Shown: piece after piece, positions 16,838 to 24,959 of the stretch
Position numbering within the stretch: position 1 is the first letter of the stretch
Layout of the letters: each line of letters starts with the position of its first letter
Assembly (NCBI RefSeq): GCF_900095135.1
Contig: NZ_LT605205.1
Coordinates: forward strand, 3,472,001-3,536,000
Length of the DNA: 64,000 nt
Reading direction: 5' to 3'
Source of the DNA: Proteiniphilum saccharofermentans
GTDB lineage: Bacteria > Bacteroidota > Bacteroidia > Bacteroidales > Dysgonomonadaceae
Made by a program: the position numbers and the translations under genes
Notes under the pieces: model-generated
The model's database searches: none
What the model was told of the DNA's origin: nothing
Seen by the model: the letters and a program-made list of their open reading frames with translations, nothing else

Positions 16838-17761
16838 TTAGTTTATCTCAATTATTCTTTCTTCAATGACTGTAGTATTACTTAATACTACAGTTTTTGT
16901 CATAATACTATAAATAATCCAACCCGTTTCATGTATTCTTGATGCTGTCAATATTTCATTCTTTAGGTCCTTTAGATCTTCTAATTTAGGTAGCACAGCA
17001 TTCACATTCATACTCTCTGTTATTTTATTCAAATATTCCAATGTTGCATTCACCAGTTGCTCCTCATCGACCTCTTGTACCGACCTTAGAACAAAACTAT
17101 TATCATCCATATCAATCTCGTCAAGATAAACAAATATATCAGCATCAAAATCCTCCGGACCGAGAAAGCTTGGGATTCTTAACTGGGTTTGTAAAACCTC
17201 CAATAATTTGTATTGTGCTCCGTGAAATGAGTGGTATTGTTGGATATCCTGAATAGAGGCCGATTCAATCGCTTCTTTGGTTGAATATATAGCCTGAATC
17301 TGCTCCAACCCTTTAGCCATTTCCGGAATGAATTCAAATTCTTTTTTTAAAATCCCGATAGTCTCTTCGATATAATTTTTAATTTCTTCCCAATTTATTA
17401 CTTCTGTAAATGTACCCAGTTCATCAGTCTTATAAATGACTTTCATATCTTCGGTTACACTCATAAGTTTTTGCATTCTCGGATCAGTGTTGTTTGTTTG
17501 TATATTTTTATACAGCCACTGTATTGTATAAGAGTCATCCGTCTGGTCGAGAACTGTCACTTCTACATCATAAGTTGTAAATTCCCTCAATATGGTATCT
17601 GTCTCTTGAAGTCTGATTTTCTCATGTGTTACCGTGTAATTCTGTTGCTCTCCTTTATCCCAATACGTAATGACCTGCACAGTTGAGTCTGCCATATTGA
17701 TTTGTCCGATTGCAGTATTTCCTGTTACAAGAAGCAAAATAGCAAATAATGTCTTTTTCAT
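16838..17761 (-). CDS. Exported protein of unknown function
   Basis: 307 residues, not recognised. A clear Sec signal peptide (MKKTLFAILLLVTGNTAIGQ) is followed by a soluble acidic protein with alternating short beta-strands (VQVITYWDKGEQQNYTVTHEKI) and a helical middle (residues about 125-195). There is no lipobox and there are no catalytic motifs. It has a well-formed promoter at 17881-17913 and a 5' leader of about 110 bases with a GTTCAA/TTGAAC palindrome. It probably stands alone; the IS lies downstream and two EamA genes lie upstream on the same strand. Confidence 0.75.
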   Translation of the reverse strand: MKKTLFAILLLVTGNTAIGQINMADSTVQVITYWDKGEQQNYTVTHEKIRLQETDTILREFTTYDVEVTVLDQTDDSYTIQWLYKNIQTNNTDPRMQKLMSVTEDMKVIYKTDELGTFTEVINWEEIKNYIEETIGILKKEFEFIPEMAKGLEQIQAIYSTKEAIESASIQDIQQYHSFHGAQYKLLEVLQTQLRIPSFLGPEDFDADIFVYLDEIDMDDNSFVLRSVQEVDEEQLVNATLEYLNKITESMNVNAVLPKLEDLKDLKNEILTASRIHETGWIIYSIMTKTVVLSNTTVIEERIIEIN

Positions 17762-17880
17762 TTTCTATACTGTATACTGTTTTAAATGGCTTATAAAGGA
17801 AAAAGTATTTGCTAAGTGCAGGAAAAATTGGACGAATAGTTCAATTTGAACCGGAACGAAACCGATGCTTTTTCGTTACG

Positions 17881-17913
17881 CAAATATACAGGATAAAAAT
17901 GAATTATCACAAA
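17881..17913 (-). promoter_or_regulatory. Bacteroidota-type promoter of the exported-protein gene
   Basis: On the minus strand TTTG (17913-17910), 21 bases, TATATTTG (17888-17881): both consensus elements at accepted spacing. The predicted transcript starts near 17874. The rest of 17762-17978 holds AT-rich sequence and one short palindrome. Confidence 0.6.
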
Positions 17914-17978
17914 AAAGAAATAGAACGGCCGGGGCGTTTGATAAGTTCATTTACAAATGCCTGTTCGTATATAACATT

Positions 17979-18866
17979 CTAATTTTCAAGCAGGATAATC
18001 AACACGGAACCAAGGATCATGATTATTGAGCCGATAATCTTTTTTCTGATCTCCTTTTCCTGAAAAAATTTATAGCCAAACAGAATACTTACAATGATTG
18101 AAAGCTGAAAGAGCGATAACGCATAACCCACCGGGATATGATCAAAGACATAATTTGTAGTATATTGCATTGTTCCAATACAAGCAATCAAAAGCAAAAA
18201 TTTATTCATGTTTTTCAGTTTAACCGTTCTCCTGAACTCTGTATTAAGTCTGGTCTTATAAAAGAACAACACGATAAAAGAAAACAAAGCACCGAATATA
18301 CACCAACTTATAAATGCGAATATTGTCGAGGATGCCAAGATCACTCTTTTTATAAAAACAGCTTCAATAGCTGTCAGTACCATTGCCCAGATTCTGAATT
18401 GAATAGCCGGATTTTTCAGAAGCTTCCATGAGAACCTTTCATCGGTTGTATCTAAAACATAATAACTTCCATAAATAATAAGCGATATCCCCATAATACC
18501 CCAAATATCCGGTATTTCCGAAAGCAAAAATAGTCCGGCAATTATTCCGACAACCGACTTGTATGAGTTTATGGGACCCAAAATCGATAGATCCCCCGTT
18601 TGAAGTGCTTTCACAAGAAAACCGTTTCCCATAGCACCTGCGATTCCTCCTAGAATTGAATACAACCAAAAATCTTTTCCTAAGTCAGGTATTTGTATGA
18701 AAAAGAGAAGAATACCACAAAACAATGAGAGTAAGAAATAGGTCAGAAAGTTAACGATTAACGGATTGTTCCCTTTTGAGGTAAGTTGTTTCTGATAGAC
18801 ATTCGCCAAAGGATTAGAGATTACTCTTAGGATAACGGCTATTGCAACTAAAACTGTTCCGGTCAT
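17979..18866 (-). CDS. EamA/DMT-family transporter
   Basis: 295 residues with about ten membrane helices in two EamA halves (roughly 1-135 and 150-290), the drug/metabolite transporter layout. Recognisable features are the helix-ending GGIAGAMGNGFLVKALQTGD and the C-terminal ALSLFQLSIIVSILFGYKFFQEKEI, where an acidic helix end precedes the last helix. The substrate cannot be told from sequence. It lies 25 bp downstream of a second EamA gene on the same strand, so they probably share a transcript. The two proteins are not close copies of each other. Confidence 0.85.
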   Translation of the reverse strand: MTGTVLVAIAVILRVISNPLANVYQKQLTSKGNNPLIVNFLTYFLLSLFCGILLFFIQIPDLGKDFWLYSILGGIAGAMGNGFLVKALQTGDLSILGPINSYKSVVGIIAGLFLLSEIPDIWGIMGISLIIYGSYYVLDTTDERFSWKLLKNPAIQFRIWAMVLTAIEAVFIKRVILASSTIFAFISWCIFGALFSFIVLFFYKTRLNTEFRRTVKLKNMNKFLLLIACIGTMQYTTNYVFDHIPVGYALSLFQLSIIVSILFGYKFFQEKEIRKKIIGSIIMILGSVLIILLEN

Positions 18867-18891
18867 TTATAAAGGGTCGTAAATAAGTAAT

Positions 18892-19803
18892 TTATCTCTT
18901 CAGTACATTCACACCAACAATTCCTGTCAGCACCATTATACCACCGATAATGTGATAAGCATGAAGCGTTTCATTCAAGAACAGTATGCCACTGAAAACA
19001 GCGATTACAGGGCTAAAGTTATTGAAAATGGATACCTGTGAAGCCGGTATTGCCGTCAGGGCACTGTTAGTCAGGAAGGAAGTCAGAAAAGAGGAAAGGA
19101 TACCCAGATAAAGTATCGTCCACAAAAATTCACTGTTGTTAAAAGGGGCAAAATAGAGCGACAACGTACCCGAGTTAAGATGTACAGTTACAGCGATCAG
19201 GTTGAACACAACGCAGGCAGTCACAGTCATGAAAAATGTAATATCCATGGCATTGAACTGTTGCGTAACTTTCTTTCCCAAGACAAAGTAGATAGCCATG
19301 GATACCACGGAAAGAAGGATGAAAAAATCGCCTTTCAACGTTTCGTTACTAATTTCTCCCAGTCCGTTCTTATACATAATATACACAACGCCGCCTACCG
19401 ACAACAACACAAAAATAATTTGCCAAAAGGAATTTTTCTCCTTCAGGAATACCGCTGCCAGAATAACCGTAAAAATGGGTGCGATTGCCGATAGAATACC
19501 GGCTTCGGAAGCAGTGGTAAACTGCAGGCCTATTGTCTGCATTGAGAAAAGCAGTAACGGATAAAACAGGGATAATACGAGCAGAGGGAATATCCTTTTC
19601 CTGTCAATCACAGGCCATCCCTTCCTGCGCAACAAATAAAAAAAGAATAAACCGGCAGTTGCCGCCGTAAAGCGGTGTGCGAGCAAATCAATCGACGAGG
19701 CATGGCGCAACGCCATCTTTACAAAGATAAAAGAAAAGCCGATAATGATGGTCATCAACGTAAGGCCGGCATAAGCTGTTATTTCCCTGTTTACCTGTCT
19801 CAT
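18892..19803 (-). CDS. EamA/DMT-family transporter
   Basis: 303 residues from the ATG at 19803 (MRQVNREITAYAGLTLM); a GTG ten codons upstream is possible but lies in a G-rich low-complexity stretch. Ten membrane segments in two EamA repeats; conserved pieces are FIFVKMALRHASSIDLLAHRF in the first half, with ILSAIAPIFTVILAAVFLKEKNS, and QVSIFNNFSPVIAVFSGILFLNETLHAYH in the second half. Likely an exporter of amino acids or metabolites; substrate unknown. Promoter at 19902-19932. Confidence 0.85.
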   Translation of the reverse strand: MRQVNREITAYAGLTLMTIIIGFSFIFVKMALRHASSIDLLAHRFTAATAGLFFFYLLRRKGWPVIDRKRIFPLLVLSLFYPLLLFSMQTIGLQFTTASEAGILSAIAPIFTVILAAVFLKEKNSFWQIIFVLLSVGGVVYIMYKNGLGEISNETLKGDFFILLSVVSMAIYFVLGKKVTQQFNAMDITFFMTVTACVVFNLIAVTVHLNSGTLSLYFAPFNNSEFLWTILYLGILSSFLTSFLTNSALTAIPASQVSIFNNFSPVIAVFSGILFLNETLHAYHIIGGIMVLTGIVGVNVLKR

Positions 19804-19901
19804 TCGATTAAGTTTTTTCTCCAAATCTCCCACTCAAAGTCTCCTAGTCTCCCATTCTCCTCCCCTCAAAGTCTCCCGATCATCCTTCCCATTTTATAAG
19901 G

Positions 19902-19932
19902 CAAAGGTAACATAGAAGTTCTTATCACCAAA
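19902..19932 (-). promoter_or_regulatory. Bacteroidota-type promoter of the EamA pair
   Basis: Minus-strand TTTG (19932-19929), 19 bases, TACCTTTG (19909-19902). The leader of about 90 bases contains repeated GGGAGACTTTGAG-like G-rich blocks. Confidence 0.6.
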
Positions 19933-19971
19933 ACAGATGACATTTTGCTACTTTGTATGCGCTTTTTTTTG

Positions 19972-19979
19972 TACTTTTG
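19972..19979 (+). promoter_or_regulatory. Candidate -7 element for pta
   Basis: TACTTTTG matches TAnnTTTG. TTTG motifs lie 16 and 24 bases upstream, neither at the best spacing. A transcript from here would carry the hairpin repeat 20045-20187 in a leader of about 220 bases. The 19804-20204 gap holds two divergent promoters and this repeat, with no gene. Confidence 0.4.
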
Positions 19980-20044
19980 CGGGAAATATTGGATATTCTG
20001 AAATCGTATCCCGATAGGGGTCAAAGAACCAAAACATACATTTA

Positions 20045-20187
20045 ACTTTTTCGTTGGGCCAAATGAACAGGGATCAAGTTTACTTGAATGTTTTTGATAA
20101 GCGAGTACAGAGTCAAAACAAGTTTTGACTCTGTCGAGCGCAGAAAACAGCTAAGTTTACTTAAATTCTTCCATGACCGGAAAAAGT
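20045..20187. repeat. Nested hairpin-repeat element upstream of pta
   Basis: Third locus of the hairpin family. Outermost stem ACTTTTTC (20045-20052) with GAAAAAGT (20180-20187); nested second outer stem TGTTTT (20089-20094) with AAAACA (20144-20149); innermost perfect 12-bp stem CAGAGTCAAAAC (20108-20119) with GTTTTGACTCTG (20122-20133). The shared internal-loop motifs GATAAGCGAG and TCGAGCGCAG are present. One unit appears inserted inside another. Confidence 0.78.
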
Positions 20188-20204
20188 CTAACTATTATTG
20201 AATA

Positions 20205-21218
20205 ATGAACTTACTTGACAGTTTGATCGAAAGGGCAAAAGCGAATAAACAACGTATCGTATTGCCCGAAGGTACCGAAAAGCGAACTCTCACAGCAGCC
20301 GATCAACTGCTCCGTGACGATGTGGCAGAAATTATCCTGCTGGGAAATCCTGTGGAGATCCGGGAAATCGCAAAAGAGTCAAAGCTTTTTAACATAGAAA
20401 AAGCGCAAATCGTCGACCCGAAAGAGCATGACAAAAAAGATGCGTACACCCAACTCCTCACCGAATTACGCAAAAAGAAAGGAATGACCTATGAACAGGC
20501 ATCCTTGTTAGTGGAAGACCCGTTATACCTGGCCTGCCTGATGATCAGTGCCGGGGATGCCGACGGTGAGATCGCCGGTGCGAAAAATACCACAGGCGAT
20601 GTACTCCGCCCCGCTTTGCAGATTATCAAGACCTCACCGGGAGTGAAGGTCGTGTCAGGGGCATTCATTATGTTCACACAAACGCCACAATATGGGGAAA
20701 ACGGTACGCTTCTTTTTGCCGATTGTGCCGTAATGCCTAATCCCACTGCGGAGGAATTGGCATCCATCGCCGTTGCTTCGGCACAAACAATGAAAAGTCT
20801 GGTAGGTGTAGAACCGCGTGTGGCCATGCTCAGCTTCTCCACCAAAGGAAGTGCTGAACACGAGATGATCGACAAGGTACGTGAGGCAGCCCGTATCGCT
20901 AAAGAGATTGACCCAAAATTACAAATCGATGGAGAACTGCAGGCGGATGCCGCAATTGTCCCTTCTGTAGGAGCAAGCAAAGCGCCGGGAAGTATCATCG
21001 CCGGCAAGGCCAATGTACTGGTTTTCCCTACACTCGAAGCGGGAAATATCGGTTACAAATTAGTACAAAGATTAGGAAATGCCGGGGCTGTAGGACCAGT
21101 ATTACAAGGTATGGCAGCACCAGTAAACGACCTTTCACGCGGTTGCTCAGTAGAGGATATTTACAATATGGTAGCCATCACAGCTAATCAGGCTATCGGA
21201 TTAAAACAGAATAAATAG
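20205..21218 (+). CDS. pta: Phosphate acetyltransferase
   Basis: 337 residues, the short single-domain PTA form without the N-terminal DRTGG/CobQ extension. Interconverts acetyl-CoA and acetyl phosphate; with AckA it gives acetate and ATP in fermentation. Signatures: RIVLPEGTEKRTLTAADQLL, GDADGEIAGAKNTTGDVLRPAL, PNPTAEELASIAVASAQT, and the C-terminal NVLVFPTLEAGNIGYKLVQRLG. First gene of a three-gene group with a dehydrogenase homologue and ackA. Confidence 0.96.
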   Translation: MNLLDSLIERAKANKQRIVLPEGTEKRTLTAADQLLRDDVAEIILLGNPVEIREIAKESKLFNIEKAQIVDPKEHDKKDAYTQLLTELRKKKGMTYEQASLLVEDPLYLACLMISAGDADGEIAGAKNTTGDVLRPALQIIKTSPGVKVVSGAFIMFTQTPQYGENGTLLFADCAVMPNPTAEELASIAVASAQTMKSLVGVEPRVAMLSFSTKGSAEHEMIDKVREAARIAKEIDPKLQIDGELQADAAIVPSVGASKAPGSIIAGKANVLVFPTLEAGNIGYKLVQRLGNAGAVGPVLQGMAAPVNDLSRGCSVEDIYNMVAITANQAIGLKQNK

Positions 21219-21227
21219 TTGCCGGAT

Positions 21228-22205
21228 ATGAGTGAAATAATCATAGAACCTATTGAAAATTACGGACTTACCATCACCTCTGAAAGCAAAAAGAAACAGT
21301 TGTTTTCAAAAATCGGGGTAGTAGGTGCAGGAAAAGAGGGACGAACCATCATCAATATGGCTGCAACAGCCGGAATGGAGGTAATTTTTCTGGATGAATC
21401 ACAGGAACGGATCGATTTTGTGATGAGGGAACTGAAAAAGGTGATGGATCATAAGATCAGCAGTTGGGGGTTAACCTCGTCGGAAAAGAAGATCATTATG
21501 AACCGCATCACTCCTACCCTTCAATACGAGGATTTTAAGGGTTGCGATCTGGTGATCGAATGTACCCGGTATTCGGAAAGCGGGCGGCGAAGTACGCCGG
21601 TGCGCAAGAATATCTTCAAAAGACTGGAAGAGATATTGGATGAGGATGCGATTATTGCTTCCAACGGCTCCACTGTGATCATCAGTGAGTTGGCTGCCGA
21701 TCTCGATCATAAGGAGCGCTGCGTGAGCCTCTATTTCCCGGTGTCACATCCCGACGCCCGCATTCTGGAAATCGTAAGTGGTATGTACACCTCGGAAGAG
21801 GTGTACCACAAAATGGAGATCTTTGCCAGACTGATCAAGTACAAACCGCATCGCATCAACGAAAGCAATGGGAACGTGAGCCTCCGGATGCTGGTAGTTA
21901 TGATCAATGAGGCTTGCCAGATATTACTGGAAAGGGTCAGTTCCATAGAAGATATCGAAGAGACTTTTACCATTATCTACGGACAACGCTACGGTATTTT
22001 CCGTATGGCCGACATTATCGGTATCGAACGCCTTGTAACCCTTATGGAAGCGATGTTTAACGACTTTGGGGCAAAGCATTACAAACCCAATCCTATTCTA
22101 TGGAAACTGTACCGCTCCAATCAATTGGGTGTACGTACGGGAAAAGGGTTTTATATCTATGATGAAGACGGGAATCCCGTTTCAATCAACAAAAACATCG
22201 TTTAA
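21228..22205 (+). CDS. Divergent 3-hydroxyacyl-CoA dehydrogenase-family protein
   Basis: 325 residues from the ATG at 21228; the frame is open to the pta stop, but the only earlier start is TTG. The Rossmann loop IGVVGAGKEGRTIINMA is intact, as are LVIECTRYSE and the C-terminal GIFRMADIIGIERLVTLMEAM and GVRTGKGFYIYDEDG, which place it in the HAD family. The two key catalytic sites are altered: the HFFNP motif reads LYFPVSHP (His replaced by Tyr in my alignment), and the later GFFVNR reads GNVSLRM (no Asn). The Glu of the dyad remains (LEIVSG). It may be an enzyme with changed chemistry. Nine bases after pta and before ackA. Confidence 0.82.
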   Translation: MSEIIIEPIENYGLTITSESKKKQLFSKIGVVGAGKEGRTIINMAATAGMEVIFLDESQERIDFVMRELKKVMDHKISSWGLTSSEKKIIMNRITPTLQYEDFKGCDLVIECTRYSESGRRSTPVRKNIFKRLEEILDEDAIIASNGSTVIISELAADLDHKERCVSLYFPVSHPDARILEIVSGMYTSEEVYHKMEIFARLIKYKPHRINESNGNVSLRMLVVMINEACQILLERVSSIEDIEETFTIIYGQRYGIFRMADIIGIERLVTLMEAMFNDFGAKHYKPNPILWKLYRSNQLGVRTGKGFYIYDEDGNPVSINKNIV

Positions 22206-22316
22206 TTAGATTCAAGATTTAGCTACGCTGATTTCAAATTCAAGATTTCAAATTCAAAATTTAAGATTAAGGATTTGAAGATCAAAATAATTGAGATATA
22301 AAGAACAAAGAAGAAG
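22206..22316. repeat. Low-complexity spacer with AGC-TAC-GCT mini-hairpin before ackA
   Basis: AT-rich TTCAA/TTTCAAATTC blocks with GATTTAGCTACGCTGATTT at 22216-22234, the same motif (inverted orientation) as 9239-9258 and like 40512-40530. No gene. Confidence 0.55.
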
Positions 22317-23522
22317 ATGATGAAGATATTGGTATTAAATTGCGGAAGTTCATCCATCAAATATAAGCTTTTCGAAATGGAAAGCAAAGAAGTGGTTGCC
22401 CAGGGAGGCGTCGAAAAAATCGGGATGAAGGGTTCTTTCCTAAAATTCACACTTCCCGACGGACAGAAAGTGATGTTAGAAGGGGAGATTCTTGAACATC
22501 GTGCCGGTATTGAATATATTTTAGGAGTACTCCTCAGTGAGAAATATGGATGCATCAAATCATTAGATGAAATAGAGGCAGTAGGACACCGCGTAGTGCA
22601 TGGCGGCGAGCGTTTTAATTCAAGTGTGCTCATTACCGATGAAGTGATCGATATACTGAACGAATGTATAGAGTTGGCGCCACTGCACAATCCCCCCAAC
22701 CTGAAAGGTATTTATGCTATTCAGGAACTGATGCCTGATACACCGCAGGTTAGTGTTTTTGATACAGCCTTCCATCAGACTATGCCCGATTATGCCTATA
22801 TGTACGGGATACCCTATTCATTATACGAAAAGTACGGCATTCGCCGGTATGGCTTTCATGGTACCAGCCACCGCTATGTCTCGGCAAGGGCCTGCGAATT
22901 CTTGGGAGTTCCTTATGAAGAGCAACGCATTATCACAGCTCACATCGGTAATGGAGGATCGGTGACCGCTATCAAAAACGGAAAATCGGTTGATACCAGC
23001 ATGGGTATGACACCCGTCGAAGGACTCATCATGGGCACCCGTTCAGGTGACGTTGATCCTGGAGCCGTCTCCTATATTATGGAGAAAGAACATATGGGTA
23101 CCAATGGAATATCGACACTGCTAAATAAATTCTCCGGAGTACTCGGCATTTCCGGGATCTCTTCTGATATGCGTGAACTGGAAGCAGCCATCAAGGCCGG
23201 GAACAAACGAGCCATGCTGGCTATGGAGACCTACAATTATCGTATCAAGAAATATATTGGCTCATACGCCGCCGCCCTGGGAGGAGTGGATATTCTGGTA
23301 TTTACCGGAGGTGTAGGAGAAAACCAGTTTGTTACCCGAAGAGATGTCTGTAAGAACATGGAATTCATGGGGATTGAACTGGATGAGGAACTGAATGCTT
23401 CGGTACGCGCCAAAGAGATAGTGATCAGCAAACCAACTTCCAAAGTGAAAGTGGTGATTATCCCGACCGACGAAGAATTGTCGATTGCAAACGATACGAT
23501 AGAGATTTTGCAGAAAGGATAA
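22317..23522 (+). CDS. ackA: Acetate kinase
   Basis: 401 residues, standard length. Converts acetyl phosphate and ADP to acetate and ATP. Signature MKILVLNCGSSSIKYKLF at the N-terminus, FDTAFHQTMPDYAYMYGIPY, RYGFHGTSHRYVS with a catalytic His, THIGNGGS-type ITAHIGNGGSVTAI, and the ASKHA end VFTGGVGENQFVTRR. Two adjacent Met codons (22317 and 22320) are possible starts. Followed 60 bases later by a strong terminator shared with the rplI operon. Confidence 0.97.
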   Translation: MMKILVLNCGSSSIKYKLFEMESKEVVAQGGVEKIGMKGSFLKFTLPDGQKVMLEGEILEHRAGIEYILGVLLSEKYGCIKSLDEIEAVGHRVVHGGERFNSSVLITDEVIDILNECIELAPLHNPPNLKGIYAIQELMPDTPQVSVFDTAFHQTMPDYAYMYGIPYSLYEKYGIRRYGFHGTSHRYVSARACEFLGVPYEEQRIITAHIGNGGSVTAIKNGKSVDTSMGMTPVEGLIMGTRSGDVDPGAVSYIMEKEHMGTNGISTLLNKFSGVLGISGISSDMRELEAAIKAGNKRAMLAMETYNYRIKKYIGSYAAALGGVDILVFTGGVGENQFVTRRDVCKNMEFMGIELDEELNASVRAKEIVISKPTSKVKVVIIPTDEELSIANDTIEILQKG

Positions 23523-23576
23523 ACAAAACTTTTTCAACAACTATGACTACAATGGCAATACTGCCATACGATCAAT

Positions 23577-23608
23577 AAAAAAGCTCCGGATTTTCCGGAG
23601 CCTTTTTT
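23577..23608. terminator. Bidirectional intrinsic terminator between ackA and rplI
   Basis: GCTCCGGA (23583-23590) and TCCGGAGC (23594-23601) form an 8-bp GC-rich stem with a 3-base loop. On the plus strand CTTTTTT follows; on the minus strand the A-run 23577-23582 gives TTTTTT. It therefore serves both convergent transcription units. Confidence 0.9.
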
Positions 23609-23628
23609 ATATATGGGGTTGCAAATAA

Positions 23629-24072
23629 TTATTCCGCTACCACTTCAAAGGGAATATCTACTGAAACCTCTTTGTGAAGCCTTACCACAGCGTTGTAGTT
23701 TCCTACCTCTTTCACCTGGTCTTTTATCACGATCAGTTTCCTGTCCACTTCGAAACCTTTTTCTTTCAGTGCATCGGCAACCTGAATATTGGTAACCGAA
23801 CCGAAAATTGTTCCGGTAGAACTGGTTTTTGCGCCGATAGTCAGTGTAACGCCTTCCATCTTTTCGGCAAGCGCCTGCGCGTCTGTTTTTATCTGGGCCA
23901 GTTTGTGTGCACGTTGCTTCTGGTTCTCAGCCAACACCTTCTTTGCAGATTCGGTGGCAATAACCGCCTTACCCTGGGGGATAAGGAAATTACGGGCATA
24001 TCCTTTCCTCACATTCACTACATCGTCTTTGTAGCCTAAACTCTGTATATCTTCTTTTAAAATTACTTCCAT
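23629..24072 (-). CDS. rplI: 50S ribosomal protein L9
   Basis: 147 residues. Starts [36 protein letters not shown], the N-terminal rRNA-binding domain, then the long helix ([20 protein letters not shown]) and the C-terminal domain ending [10 protein letters not shown]. Third gene of rpsF-rpsR-rplI, 15 bp after rpsR. Confidence 0.98.
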   Translation of the reverse strand: MEVILKEDIQSLGYKDDVVNVRKGYARNFLIPQGKAVIATESAKKVLAENQKQRAHKLAQIKTDAQALAEKMEGVTLTIGAKTSSTGTIFGSVTNIQVADALKEKGFEVDRKLIVIKDQVKEVGNYNAVVRLHKEVSVDIPFEVVAE

Positions 24073-24087
24073 TTCTCTTCCTCCTTT

Positions 24088-24354
24088 TTATTTCATTAAA
24101 TCGGTTACATATGGAAGCAAAGCTATATGACGAGCTCTCTTCACTGCTTGCGCAATCCGGCGCTGAAACTTCAATGACGTACCGGTAATCCTTCTCGGCA
24201 AGATCTTTCCCTGTTCGTTCAGGAACTTCTTCAGGAATTCGGGATCTTTATAGTCGATATACTTGATACCGTTCTTTTTGAAACGGCAATATTTTTTCTT
24301 CTTCACATCTACCGATAGCGGGGTCAGATATCTGATTTCTGTCTGTTTAGCCAT
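24088..24354 (-). CDS. rpsR: 30S ribosomal protein S18
   Basis: 88 residues. The conserved core [26 protein letters not shown] and [32 protein letters not shown] is complete. It pairs with S6 on the 30S platform; its gene follows rpsF by three bases, as expected for cotranslated partners. Only one Cys remains at the N-terminus, so no zinc site. Confidence 0.98.
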   Translation of the reverse strand: MAKQTEIRYLTPLSVDVKKKKYCRFKKNGIKYIDYKDPEFLKKFLNEQGKILPRRITGTSLKFQRRIAQAVKRARHIALLPYVTDLMK

Positions 24355-24357
24355 TTC

Positions 24358-24795
24358 TTAATCCTCCTTTTCGTTAAGTTCTACTTTCGCTTCAACAGCT
24401 TCCGTTTTTTCTTTCTTTACTGTTTTTGCAGCATCACCGGCTGAAGCACGTGCTTCCTGCCTCTTGCCGCCTCTGTTGTTTCTTCTTTTTTCGGCATATT
24501 CCAGCGCGAATTTATCCTGTTTCACAGTTAAGAAACGGATCACACGTTCGTCACGACGGAAATTCACTTCCAGTTTGTCGATCACTGACGGATCTGCATT
24601 GAACTCCAGGAAGGTATAAAATCCTGTCGTCTTCTTGTCGATGGGATACGCCAGTTTGCGCAAACCCCAGTCTTCTTCGTTCACAATTTCGGCCCCTTGA
24701 TCCGTGAGGAGGGTTTTGAATTTTTCAACCGCTTCCTTCATCTGAGCATCAGACAAAACGGGAGTCAAAATGAAAACGGTTTCGTAATTGTTCAT
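24358..24795 (-). CDS. rpsF: 30S ribosomal protein S6 with acidic/basic C-terminal tail
   Basis: 145 residues. The S6 fold is residues 1-95 ([25 protein letters not shown] through [15 protein letters not shown]). About 40 extra residues rich in Lys, Arg, Glu and Ala follow ([15 protein letters not shown] to the end), a common low-complexity extension in Bacteroidota. First gene of the ribosomal operon, with a well-defined promoter 45 bases upstream. Confidence 0.98.
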   Translation of the reverse strand: MNNYETVFILTPVLSDAQMKEAVEKFKTLLTDQGAEIVNEEDWGLRKLAYPIDKKTTGFYTFLEFNADPSVIDKLEVNFRRDERVIRFLTVKQDKFALEYAEKRRNNRGGKRQEARASAGDAAKTVKKEKTEAVEAKVELNEKED

Positions 24796-24839
24796 ACTAA
24801 TTTAATTATTAATTCGTTAATTGAAAAAATTTCGAGCCG

Positions 24840-24870
24840 CAAAGATACAATAAATTATCCAATTCTCAAA
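24840..24870 (-). promoter_or_regulatory. Bacteroidota-type promoter of rpsF-rpsR-rplI
   Basis: Minus-strand TTTG (24870-24867), 19 bases, TATCTTTG (24847-24840): a full consensus match. The predicted start is near 24833, leaving a leader of about 38 bases. Confidence 0.7.
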
Positions 24871-24959
24871 ATGTCAATAATGATTACTTTCAGAGCAGCC
24901 GATAATTCAACTTTTTAGACCCACGTTTGTTATCTTGATATCGTAAATCCATTAAAAAA

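Noticed and set aside
17831-17880. Another copy of the two-stem hairpin family before the exported-protein gene
   Set aside because: It has a TTTTTCGTTACGC segment and a GTTCAA/TTGAAC palindrome, but the conserved right-hand GAGCGCAGA motif and matching outer stem are absent.
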